Assembly: GCA_002471345.1 (NCBI GenBank)
Contig: DKPS01000245.1
Coordinates: forward strand, 1 to 15,637
Origin: Saprospiraceae bacterium UBA7328
Lineage (GTDB): Bacteria; Bacteroidota; Bacteroidia; Chitinophagales; Saprospiraceae
Reading direction: 5' to 3'
Length of the DNA stretch: 15,637 nt
Part shown: piece by piece, positions 7,846 through 15,502 of the stretch
Layout: each line of letters begins with the position of its first letter
How positions within the stretch are numbered: position 1 is the first letter of the stretch
Notes under the pieces: model-generated
The model's database searches: none
Told to the model about the DNA's origin: nothing
Seen by the model: only the letters and a program-made list of their open reading frames with translations
Translations under genes and position numbers: made by a program

Positions 7846-8430
7846 CTAATACCTTAATTGTTTTGTGGCATTATCTCTACGTTGTTCTACTTCTATAGCA
7901 ATTCCTTTAGGGTGGAGGCCTCTCCATGCCACTTCATTATAATCATCACCCATCATCACATAGTGTTGTAGTCTGGCACTCTGCATCTCCTCCTGCACAT
8001 GATCACTTAGGTTAACTAAACAAACCCATCCATCTTCATCTACTACATCTTCATACCACTCTTCATAATAGTCCTCATCACCACTGTGATAATTTAAAAC
8101 ATTATCACACATGAATACAAACTTATAGATACCATTAGATATAAGATGATCCACTACTTCTCTTTTTAATATCATGATATCATTAGTGATACAATCATTC
8201 CACTCCCCTAACAATTCTATTATGCTTATTCCTTTATCATAATCCATATACAATATTTTCATACACATAGTAGGAGAACCGTAAAAATCCCATTGTGGAT
8301 GGATAAAGTAATTGTATATTTTTTGTGAAAATTGAAACTCACTGTACTCCCGGCCATAAAAAGGAGATTTGTTATCCTTTTCGGAAGTATAAAAATCTCT
8401 CCATTTATAAAAAGGTTCTATGTCGTGCAA
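7846..8430 (-). CDS. Acidic protein of unknown family, apparent TTG start
   Basis: I do not recognise this 194-residue protein. It has no signal peptide or membrane segment, so it is probably cytoplasmic. It is rich in aromatic residues (FYKWRDFY, WDFYG) and has a very acidic middle segment (SGDEDYYEEWYEDVVDEDG, about residues 116-134), while the C-terminus is basic (EQRRDNATKQLRY). The codon at 8430 is TTG. Reading upstream in the same frame there is no ATG before the stop TAA, and the first internal ATG is near residue 55, beyond well-formed sequence. A TTG start is therefore the best reading. GATATTTG at 8465-8458, similar to the Bacteroidota -7 element, would give a leader of about 20 nt, which fits this start; no -33 element is clear. 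It precedes era in the same direction, which hints at a housekeeping role, but that is only context. Confidence 0.7.
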   Translation of the reverse strand: MHDIEPFYKWRDFYTSEKDNKSPFYGREYSEFQFSQKIYNYFIHPQWDFYGSPTMCMKILYMDYDKGISIIELLGEWNDCITNDIMILKREVVDHLISNGIYKFVFMCDNVLNYHSGDEDYYEEWYEDVVDEDGWVCLVNLSDHVQEEMQSARLQHYVMMGDDYNEVAWRGLHPKGIAIEVEQRRDNATKQLRY

Positions 8431-8936
8431 TTCAATTAATGTTTACTCTGAAGATTGCAAATATCAAAAGAAAAAAATAGAGGAGCTTGAATATCTTTAT
8501 TATAAAAGAAGACGGAATTCGGTCCTTACTATAGAAAATCAACCTTAAATAAAGCCGCCTTGTGATCTTATCATTACACTTTCTGCCAAGTCTAATTTCA
8601 TGGCAATTTTGAAAATTAGATGCGACAATTCACTTTTATCATATTCTTAATAACTGTTACAAAATTGGAGTCTCAAACAAAGTCACTTGCTTAGAAATCA
8701 ATAATCTACATCAAAGTCAAAACACAACAGACAACACAGCAGATTATCGATCAATAGATCAGTAATAAATAGCTTATTGAATACCGGGCGAATAGGAATT
8801 TCTTTCAGGATTTCAAAGAGTCATATATGGCACTATCATTGATCTATGGATTTAGCTTATAAAAAGCTGCGTTAGTCTTTAGATAATTTGATATTTGCCC
8901 CCAATTAAACAAAGTAGAAACTGAAAAGAGTTATTT
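8431..8936. other. 506-bp divergent spacer before sucA
   Basis: The spacer separates the leftward unknown gene from rightward sucA and must hold both promoters. GATATTTG occurs near each end, facing outwards: 8465-8458 on the minus strand and 8890-8897 on the plus strand. Both match five of the six fixed bases of TAnnTTTG, and neither has a clear -33 partner. An AT-rich inverted repeat, TCTAATTT (8591-8598) with AAATTAGA (8613-8620), lies centrally and overlaps a second pair, TGCCA (8584-8588) with TGGCA (8601-8605). No gene or known RNA is seen. Confidence 0.4.
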
Positions 8937-11675
8937 ATGAAAGATTACTCCTACGTTTTTAATGCTCATCCTTCCTTTATAGACCATCTTTATAAAAAGT
9001 ACAAAGAGTCACCAAATGAACTGGAAGAGGGATGGAAAGTCTTTTTTAAGGGATTTGATTTTGGAGGAAATGACGGTGCATCTCTTTCCTCTGCAAGTGG
9101 AATTACATCTATCAGTCTGGATATAGCTAAAGAATTTGATGTTTTATCAATAATTCATGGCTATAGAAGTAGAGGACATCTTATTTCTACTACAAATCCT
9201 GTAAGACCTAGAAGAGATCGAAAACCTTATTTAGCCATAAAAGATTACAATTTAGAGGAATCTGACCTCGACAAATCTTTTAGGGCTTCGGAAGAAATGA
9301 ATTTAGGTGGTAAATCATTAAGTCAATTACTTGAACACTTAAATAGATTATACTGTGGAAACATCGGCTTTGAGTATGCTCATATAGAAAACCGAGAAAA
9401 GAGGATGTGGCTTAGAGAAAAGATAGAAAACAGAGAACTCACCTCAGCATATGGTCTTGATCTAAAAACCAAACAAAGAATTCTAGAAAAACTTAATGGA
9501 GCTGTAGGTTTTGAGAGTTTTCTAAATACTAAATATGTCGGTCAAAAAAGATTTTCACTGGAAGGGGGAGAATCTGTTATTCCAGCATTAGACCATATTA
9601 TCACTAAAGGAGGAGCGAGTGGAGTACAAGAAGTAATAATAGGTATGGCACATAGAGGCCGACTAAATGTATTAGCGAATATCATGGGTAAAACTTATGA
9701 TGCCATATTTAATGAATTTGAAGGAGGTAGTGTACCTGATATGAGTCATGGTGATGGTGATGTGAAATACCATTTAGGATTTTCATCTCAAGTCACTACT
9801 CTTGGAGGTGAAACTGTACATCTTAAATTAATTCCTAATCCGTCTCATCTAGAAGCAGTAAATCCTGTAGTGGAGGGTTTCTCTAGAGCAAAGGCCGATA
9901 TTTTATATAAAAGCGATTACGATAAAATACTTCCTATCCTCATACATGGAGATGCAGCTGTAGCCGGTCAAGGTGTCGTGTATGAAACTGTGCAGATGAG
10001 CCAATTAGATGGATATTACACAGGTGGTACTATCCATATTGTTATAAATAACCAGGTAGGATTTACCACTGATTTTCATGATGCCAGATCTTCTACTTAT
10101 GCGACAGCAGCATCTAATCTTGTGCAAGCTCCAGTATTTCATGTGAATGGAGATGACCCTGAAGCACTAGTATGGGCAGTAGATTTAGCTACAGAATACA
10201 GACAGAAATTTAATAATGATGTATTTATAGATGTGGTATGCTATCGTAAACATGGTCATAATGAAGGAGACGATCCAAAGTTTACACAACCATTCCTTTA
10301 TGATCTGATCAAAAAACACAAAGACCCACGTAAAATTTATATAGAGAGGCTTCTACAAAGAGGTGACGTAGAAAAAAAATTAGCCGAATCATTAGAGAAG
10401 AATTTCTGGAATGATCTTCAAGCAAGGCTAGATAATGTAAAACAAAAGCCCCTTCCGTATGAATATCAAGAACCAGAAAACGCGTGGCGAACACTAAAAA
10501 AGACAAAGAACGGGAGAGATTTTGACAAATCTCCGAATACTGGAATATCTAAAAAGGAAATAGATTCCATTTTGGACCATCTAACTTCTCTTCCAAATGA
10601 TTTCACTCCTATGAGTAAAGTCAATAGGCTTCTCAAAGGGATGAACAAACTATTGGATGCAGGCACATTGGATTGGGCATTTGCAGAATTGTTGGCTTAT
10701 GGTTCTTTACTCAGAGAAGGACGTGATGTAAGGCTCACAGGCCAAGATGTAATAAGAGGAACATTCTCTCATAGACATGCCATATTCAAAGATGATAAAA
10801 CATTCGATCCATACAACAGGCTAAATGGAATGACCCAGGGCCAAGGCAATTTTAGAATATTTAATTCATTCCTTTCTGAATATGCTGTTCTGGGTTTTGA
10901 ATATGGATACTCACTGGCTTCACCTGAGAACCTAGTGATTTGGGAAGCTCAGTTTGGAGATTTTGCCAATGGAGCACAAATCATGATCGACCAATTTATC
11001 GCTGCGGGAGAAAGTAAATGGAGACGTATGAGTGGATTAGTCATGCTTCTTCCTCATGGATATGCGGGTCAAGGTCCAGAGCATTCTAGTGCTAGAATGG
11101 AAAGATTTCTCCAGATGTGTGCTGAATACAACATGACCGTGGCAAATATTACCACACCTGCTAATCTCTTTCATGCTTTGCGAAGACAACTGAGAAGACC
11201 ATTCAGAAAGCCGCTTATAATCATGTCACCGAAGTCTCTTTTGAGGCATCCAGAATGTGTATCCCAATTCAAAGATTTCCAAATATCTACCCGATTCCAA
11301 GAAGTAATAGATGACGGAAATGTCATTACTAAAAAAGTAAAAAAACTTGTCCTTTGTACAGGAAAAATATATTATGATCTGCTTAAATATCAAAGAGAAA
11401 ACAAAGTCTCTGATACTGCAATAGTAAGGTTAGAGCAAGTATATCCATATCCAAAAAAGCAGTTAGAAGCTATATTTAGTAAGTATAGCGGTGCTAAAAT
11501 AAGATGGGTACAAGAAGAACCGCTTAACATGGGTGCATGGCAATATTTGTTGAGTTTCTGGAGAAATCCAGAAATTGAAGAGATAGGAAGAAGGGTGAGT
11601 TCTTCACCGGCCACTGGATTTAAGAAGGTTCATGATATTCAACAGAAAGAGATAATTGAAAAAGCTTTTAGATAG
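8937..11675 (+). CDS. sucA: 2-oxoglutarate dehydrogenase E1 component
   Basis: This is the thiamine-diphosphate-dependent decarboxylase of the 2-oxoglutarate dehydrogenase complex in the TCA cycle. It decarboxylates 2-oxoglutarate and passes the succinyl group to the lipoyl arm of E2 (SucB). The 912 residues match the family length (E. coli 933). The N-terminal E2-binding segment is typical (SYVFNAHPSFIDHLYKKYK). The ThDP/Mg core holds AHRGRLNVLANIMGK (238-252), PNPSHLEAVNPVVEG (300-314), HGDAAVAGQG (337-346; D339) and INNQVGF (370-376; N372 as metal ligand by analogy), then CYRKHGHNEGDDP (435-447). The C-terminal transketolase-like domain has LPHGYAGQGPEHSSARMERF and ends with QEEPLNMGAWQYL. 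No sucB follows within the window, unlike the usual sucAB order; the next gene on this strand is an acylase after 226 bp. A possible -7 element lies at 8890-8897. Confidence 0.97.
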   Translation: MKDYSYVFNAHPSFIDHLYKKYKESPNELEEGWKVFFKGFDFGGNDGASLSSASGITSISLDIAKEFDVLSIIHGYRSRGHLISTTNPVRPRRDRKPYLAIKDYNLEESDLDKSFRASEEMNLGGKSLSQLLEHLNRLYCGNIGFEYAHIENREKRMWLREKIENRELTSAYGLDLKTKQRILEKLNGAVGFESFLNTKYVGQKRFSLEGGESVIPALDHIITKGGASGVQEVIIGMAHRGRLNVLANIMGKTYDAIFNEFEGGSVPDMSHGDGDVKYHLGFSSQVTTLGGETVHLKLIPNPSHLEAVNPVVEGFSRAKADILYKSDYDKILPILIHGDAAVAGQGVVYETVQMSQLDGYYTGGTIHIVINNQVGFTTDFHDARSSTYATAASNLVQAPVFHVNGDDPEALVWAVDLATEYRQKFNNDVFIDVVCYRKHGHNEGDDPKFTQPFLYDLIKKHKDPRKIYIERLLQRGDVEKKLAESLEKNFWNDLQARLDNVKQKPLPYEYQEPENAWRTLKKTKNGRDFDKSPNTGISKKEIDSILDHLTSLPNDFTPMSKVNRLLKGMNKLLDAGTLDWAFAELLAYGSLLREGRDVRLTGQDVIRGTFSHRHAIFKDDKTFDPYNRLNGMTQGQGNFRIFNSFLSEYAVLGFEYGYSLASPENLVIWEAQFGDFANGAQIMIDQFIAAGESKWRRMSGLVMLLPHGYAGQGPEHSSARMERFLQMCAEYNMTVANITTPANLFHALRRQLRRPFRKPLIIMSPKSLLRHPECVSQFKDFQISTRFQEVIDDGNVITKKVKKLVLCTGKIYYDLLKYQRENKVSDTAIVRLEQVYPYPKKQLEAIFSKYSGAKIRWVQEEPLNMGAWQYLLSFWRNPEIEEIGRRVSSSPATGFKKVHDIQQKEIIEKAFR

Positions 11676-11901
11676 AAGCGAATTGCATAAATTCTATTGA
11701 AAGAGCTAAAAGTCAGCGCTGATATGGATTGGAAATAATATTCTTTGACAAAGGAAAATATCTCTTGGATTCATGAAGAAATCACAAGCTTTCTAGAAAC
11801 CAAAAATTCCTTTTCAAATTCATTAAGAGATCACTACTAAACTTTACAAAGAATAACATATAGTTATCATATTATCTTGAGAATGCAGACTGATTCATAA
11901 C

Positions 11902-14004
11902 ATGACAAAATATATTCTACTACCTATTCTACTTCTATCAATGCTTTCTTGTTCAGAAAATATTGAACACGAAGAATTCTCTTCTATAAGAATAGTAAGG
12001 GATCAATGGGGAGTCCCACATATAATGGCTCCTACTGATGAAGAAGTGGCCTATGGATTGGCTTGGGCACAATGTGAAGATGATTTTATCACTATGCAAG
12101 AACAGCTATTAGCTATAAAAGGTGAACTAGGGTCAGTGAAGGGACGAGATGGAATCGTTGCTGATTTCGCTATAAAATTCATGCAAATCAGAGAAATCGC
12201 AGCAGCTGGATACGAATCAGAATTAAGTCCAAAAGTCATAAAAATATTAGAACACTTTGTTGATGGTGTAAATACTTTTGCGGTTTTGAATCCAGATGAA
12301 GTAATTAGTAATAATCTGTTTCCATTAGCAGTAGAAGATGCGGTAGCTGGGTCCTTATTAGGGCTAGTAGAAATATCTGGAGCTGGAGCTGATCTGCAAC
12401 GAATAATGGATGGAAGTATCGTGAAATATCTCAAACCAGAATTTAAGAAAGGTAGTAATGCTATTGCAATTAATCCATCACTTTCTTCTGATGGTCAGAC
12501 CTATCTAGCAATTAACAGTCATCAGCCATTAGAAGGATGGTACTCATGGTATGAGGCGCACCTTATAAGCGATGAAGGTCAAAACATTCTAGGTGGCACT
12601 TTCCCTGGCGGTACTACGATCTTTCATGGAGTAAACGAAAATTTAGGATGGGCACACACTGTAAATGCTGCTGATTTTTCCGATGTATTTAAACTCAAAA
12701 TGCATCCAGAAAAAGAATTACATTATGCTCTAGATGGACAGTGGAAAAAATTAGAAAAGGAGCATCTTTGGGCATGGCTCAAAATCACAGGACCGTTAAA
12801 AATTCCTATACGAAGGACCATTTATCACAGTGCATTTGGCACCACATTTAAGACTGACAATGGCTTTTTTGCGTGGAAGTTTGAGGCTCAAAACGCTATA
12901 AAATCTATAGAGCAGTGGTATCAGATGAACAGGGCCAATAATTTTGAGGAATTTAATGAAGCATTAGAATTAAGAGGAATTCCATGTACCAACTTGGTAT
13001 ATGCCGATAATGACCATAATATATATTACCTCAGTAATGGGTCGTTCCCAGGAAGGAATGAGACTTATGATTGGTCCAAAGTTGTCCCTGCTGAAAGTTC
13101 TGATGTTTTGTATAACTCAACAATAACGCCATTAGATTCTTTACCTCAGGTCTTAAATCCGGTCTGTGGTTTTGTTTTCAATACCAATAACACTCCCTAC
13201 TCTTCTACCTGTACAACAAACAACCCACCAATAAGAAGCCATCAATCTGTCACTTCTTTCATGCCACCAATAGCTGAAAATCTAAGAAGTAGAAGATTTT
13301 TGGAATTGATAGAAAGTTATGATTCTTTAAGTTATGACGAGTTTAAGACCATCAAGTATGATCAAACTTACCCTTCATATATGGGCACTCCTTTTACTTC
13401 TAATTTAGAAGATATTTTCAATCTCAAAACTGAAAAGTATCCAGAAATTTCAGATGCCATAACACTCCTAAAAACTTGGAATAGATCAACTGATCCTGAC
13501 AATACTAAAGCCCTTTTTTTTATAGAATGTTACAAAACACTATGGGCCAAAATGAAAAAAGATTTGCCCATATCATATGGAAGTAAGCTCTTGGAAGAAG
13601 ACTTTGTTCAGGGTATAAGTCAAGTGAAGTCAAAAATGATTGAAAAGTATGGGAGCATGGAAATCTCACTTGGTAAAATTCAAAGGCATAATCGAGGTGA
13701 TATTGATTTTCCTATCGGTGGAGGACCAGATATACTGGCCGCGGTACATACTAAGACTAAAGAAGATGGAAAGGAAAGAAATACAGCTGGTGATTCTTAC
13801 ATAGCTATGGTTCAATTTAGTGGGGATGGGCTTCCACAAATAGAAACAATTCACTGTTATGGATCTTCAGCAGAACCTGGCAGTCCACACTACACTGATC
13901 AAATGGAGCTTTTTGTCAGTCAAAAATTAAAACCAATGACTTTAGACAAAGAACAAGTTATAGCAGAAGCAGATACGATTTATCACCCAATGAAAATCAG
14001 ATAA
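11902..14004 (+). CDS. Lipoprotein acylase of the penicillin / AHL acylase family (Ntn hydrolase)
   Basis: The product (700 residues) is a self-processing amide hydrolase. A lipoprotein signal peptide (MTKYILLPILLLSMLSC, lipid-modified Cys17) is followed by acidic SENIEHEE, which may favour the outer membrane or surface. The alpha part has IRIVRDQWGVPHIMAPTDEE and AWAQCEDDF. Autocleavage should occur between G184 and S185 (KKGSNAIAI), making S185 the N-terminal nucleophile. H207 (NSHQPL) is position 23 and V254 (WAHTVN) position 70 of the beta chain, the spacing I recall for the AHL acylase PvdQ. The NTNN run at 427-430 lies where the family's oxyanion Asn is found. The C-terminus keeps GSPHYTDQMELF. 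Likely substrates are acyl-homoserine lactones, acylated peptides or similar amides; true penicillin cleavage is not implied. It converges with the cupin gene, 15 bp between stops. Confidence 0.9.
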   Translation: MTKYILLPILLLSMLSCSENIEHEEFSSIRIVRDQWGVPHIMAPTDEEVAYGLAWAQCEDDFITMQEQLLAIKGELGSVKGRDGIVADFAIKFMQIREIAAAGYESELSPKVIKILEHFVDGVNTFAVLNPDEVISNNLFPLAVEDAVAGSLLGLVEISGAGADLQRIMDGSIVKYLKPEFKKGSNAIAINPSLSSDGQTYLAINSHQPLEGWYSWYEAHLISDEGQNILGGTFPGGTTIFHGVNENLGWAHTVNAADFSDVFKLKMHPEKELHYALDGQWKKLEKEHLWAWLKITGPLKIPIRRTIYHSAFGTTFKTDNGFFAWKFEAQNAIKSIEQWYQMNRANNFEEFNEALELRGIPCTNLVYADNDHNIYYLSNGSFPGRNETYDWSKVVPAESSDVLYNSTITPLDSLPQVLNPVCGFVFNTNNTPYSSTCTTNNPPIRSHQSVTSFMPPIAENLRSRRFLELIESYDSLSYDEFKTIKYDQTYPSYMGTPFTSNLEDIFNLKTEKYPEISDAITLLKTWNRSTDPDNTKALFFIECYKTLWAKMKKDLPISYGSKLLEEDFVQGISQVKSKMIEKYGSMEISLGKIQRHNRGDIDFPIGGGPDILAAVHTKTKEDGKERNTAGDSYIAMVQFSGDGLPQIETIHCYGSSAEPGSPHYTDQMELFVSQKLKPMTLDKEQVIAEADTIYHPMKIR

Positions 14005-14006
14005 CC

Positions 14007-14022
14007 TAAGATTGAGATCTTA
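14007..14022. terminator. Small hairpin in the convergent gap
   Basis: TAAGAT (14007-14012) pairs perfectly with ATCTTA (14017-14022) around a TGAG loop. It occupies the gap between the acylase and cupin stops and includes the cupin stop codon. It could serve both directions, but it is short, AT-rich and has no good T-run on either side. Confidence 0.3.
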
Positions 14023-14379
14023 AATTACCTTGTATTCATTCACTGTCTTAGCGTGCTCTACGTCTCCTGTATGTTTGGTACTCATGGGTTCAAATAACAG
14101 CACCCAACACTCTTCCTGAGCTACCGGCTTATGCTCCACACCTCTTGGAACAACCATTAGATCACCAACATTCAAAACTTCAGTACGGTCTCTGAACTCC
14201 ATTTTTAATGTCCCTTTTATGACATAAAACAGCTCATCCTCATCTTTATGGTCATGCCAAATGAATTCACCTTCCACCTTAGCTAGGATAACCTGTTGTC
14301 CATTCAGTTCAGCTATACGCCTAGGGGACCATTGTTCATCAAAAAGATCAAACTTCGACAAGACATTTATTGGTTTCAT
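14020..14379 (-). CDS. Small single-domain cupin protein
   Basis: This 119-residue protein is one cupin_2 beta-barrel, probably binding a divalent metal. Motif 1 runs WHDHKDEDELFYVIKG (41-56) with likely ligands H42, H44 and E49. Motif 2 runs GDLMVVPRGVEHKPVA (72-87) with H83, so the usual three-His/one-Glu set is complete. The rest is short strands, with no signal peptide or second domain. Such proteins range from small-molecule isomerases and dioxygenases to binding or storage proteins, so no reaction can be assigned. It lies 54 bp downstream of the HupE-like gene in the same direction and may be the last gene of the metal-related operon starting at 15427. The ATG at 14379 is the first in frame and fits the fold. 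Confidence 0.9.
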   Translation of the reverse strand: MKPINVLSKFDLFDEQWSPRRIAELNGQQVILAKVEGEFIWHDHKDEDELFYVIKGTLKMEFRDRTEVLNVGDLMVVPRGVEHKPVAQEECWVLLFEPMSTKHTGDVEHAKTVNEYKVI

Positions 14380-14433
14380 ACTATTTGTCTAAAATTAAAA
14401 AAATAATGAAGATCAAGAGTTCTCCTAAATAAT

Positions 14434-15006
14434 CTACCAAATTTTAGCCTCCATAAGGAGAATATAAGCGACACCCGCAGCTGCTCCAGAAACAAAAAGT
14501 ATCCATTCTCTTTGCTTCACTTTCAGAATATTCATAAATATATAAGCTGCGATCATGGTAAGAGCAACTATGATCAGTTGTCCTAATTCCACACCTAAAT
14601 TAAAGGCCAAAAGTGGCATTACTACACTCTCTTCTTGCCCTAGTAGAGCTTTGAAGTAATTAGAAAACCCTAGTCCATGAATAAAACCAAAAAAAAGTGC
14701 CATGAGATAGTTCGCATTTACATTGAGATGGTTTTTTTTAGTTTCAACTACATTATAAAGCGCTGTAATCAAAATGGTGAGAGGTATCAGAAACTCTATA
14801 ATTTTAGCATTAAAACTAACCACGTTCAATGCTGACATTGCTAAAGTGATACTATGACCTATGGTAAATGCGGTTACTAAAATGAGTATTTTTTTCCATT
14901 CACTTACTTTGTAAACTGCACATAGCACTATAACAAATAGGATATGGTCATACCCCTTAAAATCTAATATATGATCAAAGCCTAATTCAAGGTAAGTAGA
15001 GAACAT
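14434..15006 (-). CDS. HupE/UreJ-family membrane protein, probable metal permease
   Basis: The product (190 residues from the ATG at 15006; the codon before it is TTG) is an integral membrane protein with about six hydrophobic segments and little else. Counted from that ATG, it carries the HupE/UreJ signature: GFDHILDFKGYDHILF near the N-terminus (H12, D20, H21), FTIGHSITL (H51) and FGFIHGLGFSNYF (H110). The His and Asp residues sit in or beside membrane segments, as expected for moving Ni, Co or Zn. Characterised HupE and UreJ members supply nickel to hydrogenase or urease; neither enzyme is in the window. The gene follows the MerC-domain gene by 19 bp, so the two are almost surely cotranscribed and under the same operator pair. 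The metal is not determined by the sequence. Confidence 0.9.
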   Translation of the reverse strand: MFSTYLELGFDHILDFKGYDHILFVIVLCAVYKVSEWKKILILVTAFTIGHSITLAMSALNVVSFNAKIIEFLIPLTILITALYNVVETKKNHLNVNANYLMALFFGFIHGLGFSNYFKALLGQEESVVMPLLAFNLGVELGQLIIVALTMIAAYIFMNILKVKQREWILFVSGAAAGVAYILLMEAKIW

Positions 15007-15025
15007 CAACGGAAAATTTAGGTTT

Positions 15026-15427
15026 CTAACTATTAGGAGCTAAAGTAATACCTCGAGAGCGGAATCTGAAATTAACCAAATGTGCTAATAGTATTGAAAT
15101 ACCTCCTATGGTGGAAAGAAAAATATTAAGATAAGCTACCTCAATTTCATGTCCGATAATCAATGAAGCAAACCCAATTAGCGCAAGAAAGATTACCCCT
15201 AGGTTTCTATGAATTTTTATATATCCTTCTAGTAAAGAAAAAGAAGCGATAACAAGACTTACTACTAGAAAAATCAATTCTACTTCATGACTGAGCATCC
15301 ACCCAAAACTTGATCCAAGACCTAAGATCAAAAGAATAGGAAGTACTGAGCAGTGCACAGCACAAAGTCCGGATATGAACATTCCGGCCTTATCTAATAG
15401 TATTGTATTTTTCTGTTGTATTCGCAT
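15026..15427 (-). CDS. MerC-domain membrane protein
   Basis: The product (133 residues) is a small inner-membrane protein with four hydrophobic segments, of the MerC domain family. Its first segment carries the Cys pair in LCAVHCSVLP (C22 and C26), matching the metal-binding Cys pair of mercury transporter MerC. The chromosomal Bacteroidota versions are usually not linked to merA or merR, and none is seen here. The start is set at the ATG at 15427 (MRIQQKNTILLDKAG). The frame could be extended to a TTG at 15448, but that codon lies inside the -7 promoter element and the first operator, so it is very unlikely. It is the first gene of an apparent operon with the HupE-like gene (19 bp on) and perhaps the cupin. 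Confidence 0.88.
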   Translation of the reverse strand: MRIQQKNTILLDKAGMFISGLCAVHCSVLPILLILGLGSSFGWMLSHEVELIFLVVSLVIASFSLLEGYIKIHRNLGVIFLALIGFASLIIGHEIEVAYLNIFLSTIGGISILLAHLVNFRFRSRGITLAPNS

Positions 15428-15431
15428 ATAA

Positions 15432-15450
15432 ATGCAATAGTGTTGCAAAT
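15432..15450. promoter_or_regulatory. Operator-like palindrome A
   Basis: ATGCAATAGTGTTGCAAAT is a near-palindrome (TGCAA...TTGCA) and matches site B at 17 of 19 positions. It overlaps the -7 element of the merC promoter and ends 5 bp before the ATG at 15427. A bound protein would block transcription. Confidence 0.65.
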
Positions 15451-15478
15451 ATAAACTAGAAACAGAACATTATGCAAC
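15446..15478 (-). promoter_or_regulatory. Promoter of the MerC-HupE operon
   Basis: Read on the minus strand, GTTG (15478-15475, one mismatch to TTTG) is followed after 21 nt by TATATTTG (15453-15446), a perfect TAnnTTTG. The spacing equals that of the promoter at 772-804. The leader would be only about 10-15 nt. Confidence 0.6.
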
Positions 15479-15490
15479 ATTGTTGCAAAT
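15472..15490. promoter_or_regulatory. Operator-like palindrome B
   Basis: ATGCAACATTGTTGCAAAT holds a perfect 15-bp dyad, TGCAAC-ATT-GTTGCA. It covers the -33 element of the merC promoter, lies 40 bp centre-to-centre from site A (about four helical turns) and ends 12 bp before the divergent start at 15503. The form suits a dimeric Fur-superfamily or ArsR-type metalloregulator; the regulator itself is not in the window. Confidence 0.65.
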
Positions 15491-15502
15491 AGATCATGAA
15501 TT

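Noticed and set aside
10309..10666. Two overlapping minus-strand frames within sucA
   Set aside because: sucA is intact and conserved across this stretch, and the antisense products resemble nothing.
11713..11722. Perfect 10-bp palindrome TCAGCGCTGA after sucA, considered as a terminator
   Set aside because: It has no loop and no T-run, so it cannot act as an intrinsic terminator; a 10-bp palindrome is weak evidence for a binding site on its own.
12051..12434. A 127-codon minus-strand open frame
   Set aside because: It is fully inside the acylase gene, whose plus-strand translation contains clear family motifs here; the antisense frame is a by-product of codon use.
15026..15427. Mercury-resistance operon
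   Set aside because: Only a MerC-domain protein is present. There is no merR, merT, merP or merA, and the operators do not look like a MerR site.
15428..15448. Seven extra N-terminal codons for the MerC-domain protein from a TTG at 15448
   Set aside because: The TTG overlaps the -7 promoter element and operator A, and the ATG at 15427 gives the normal family N-terminus.
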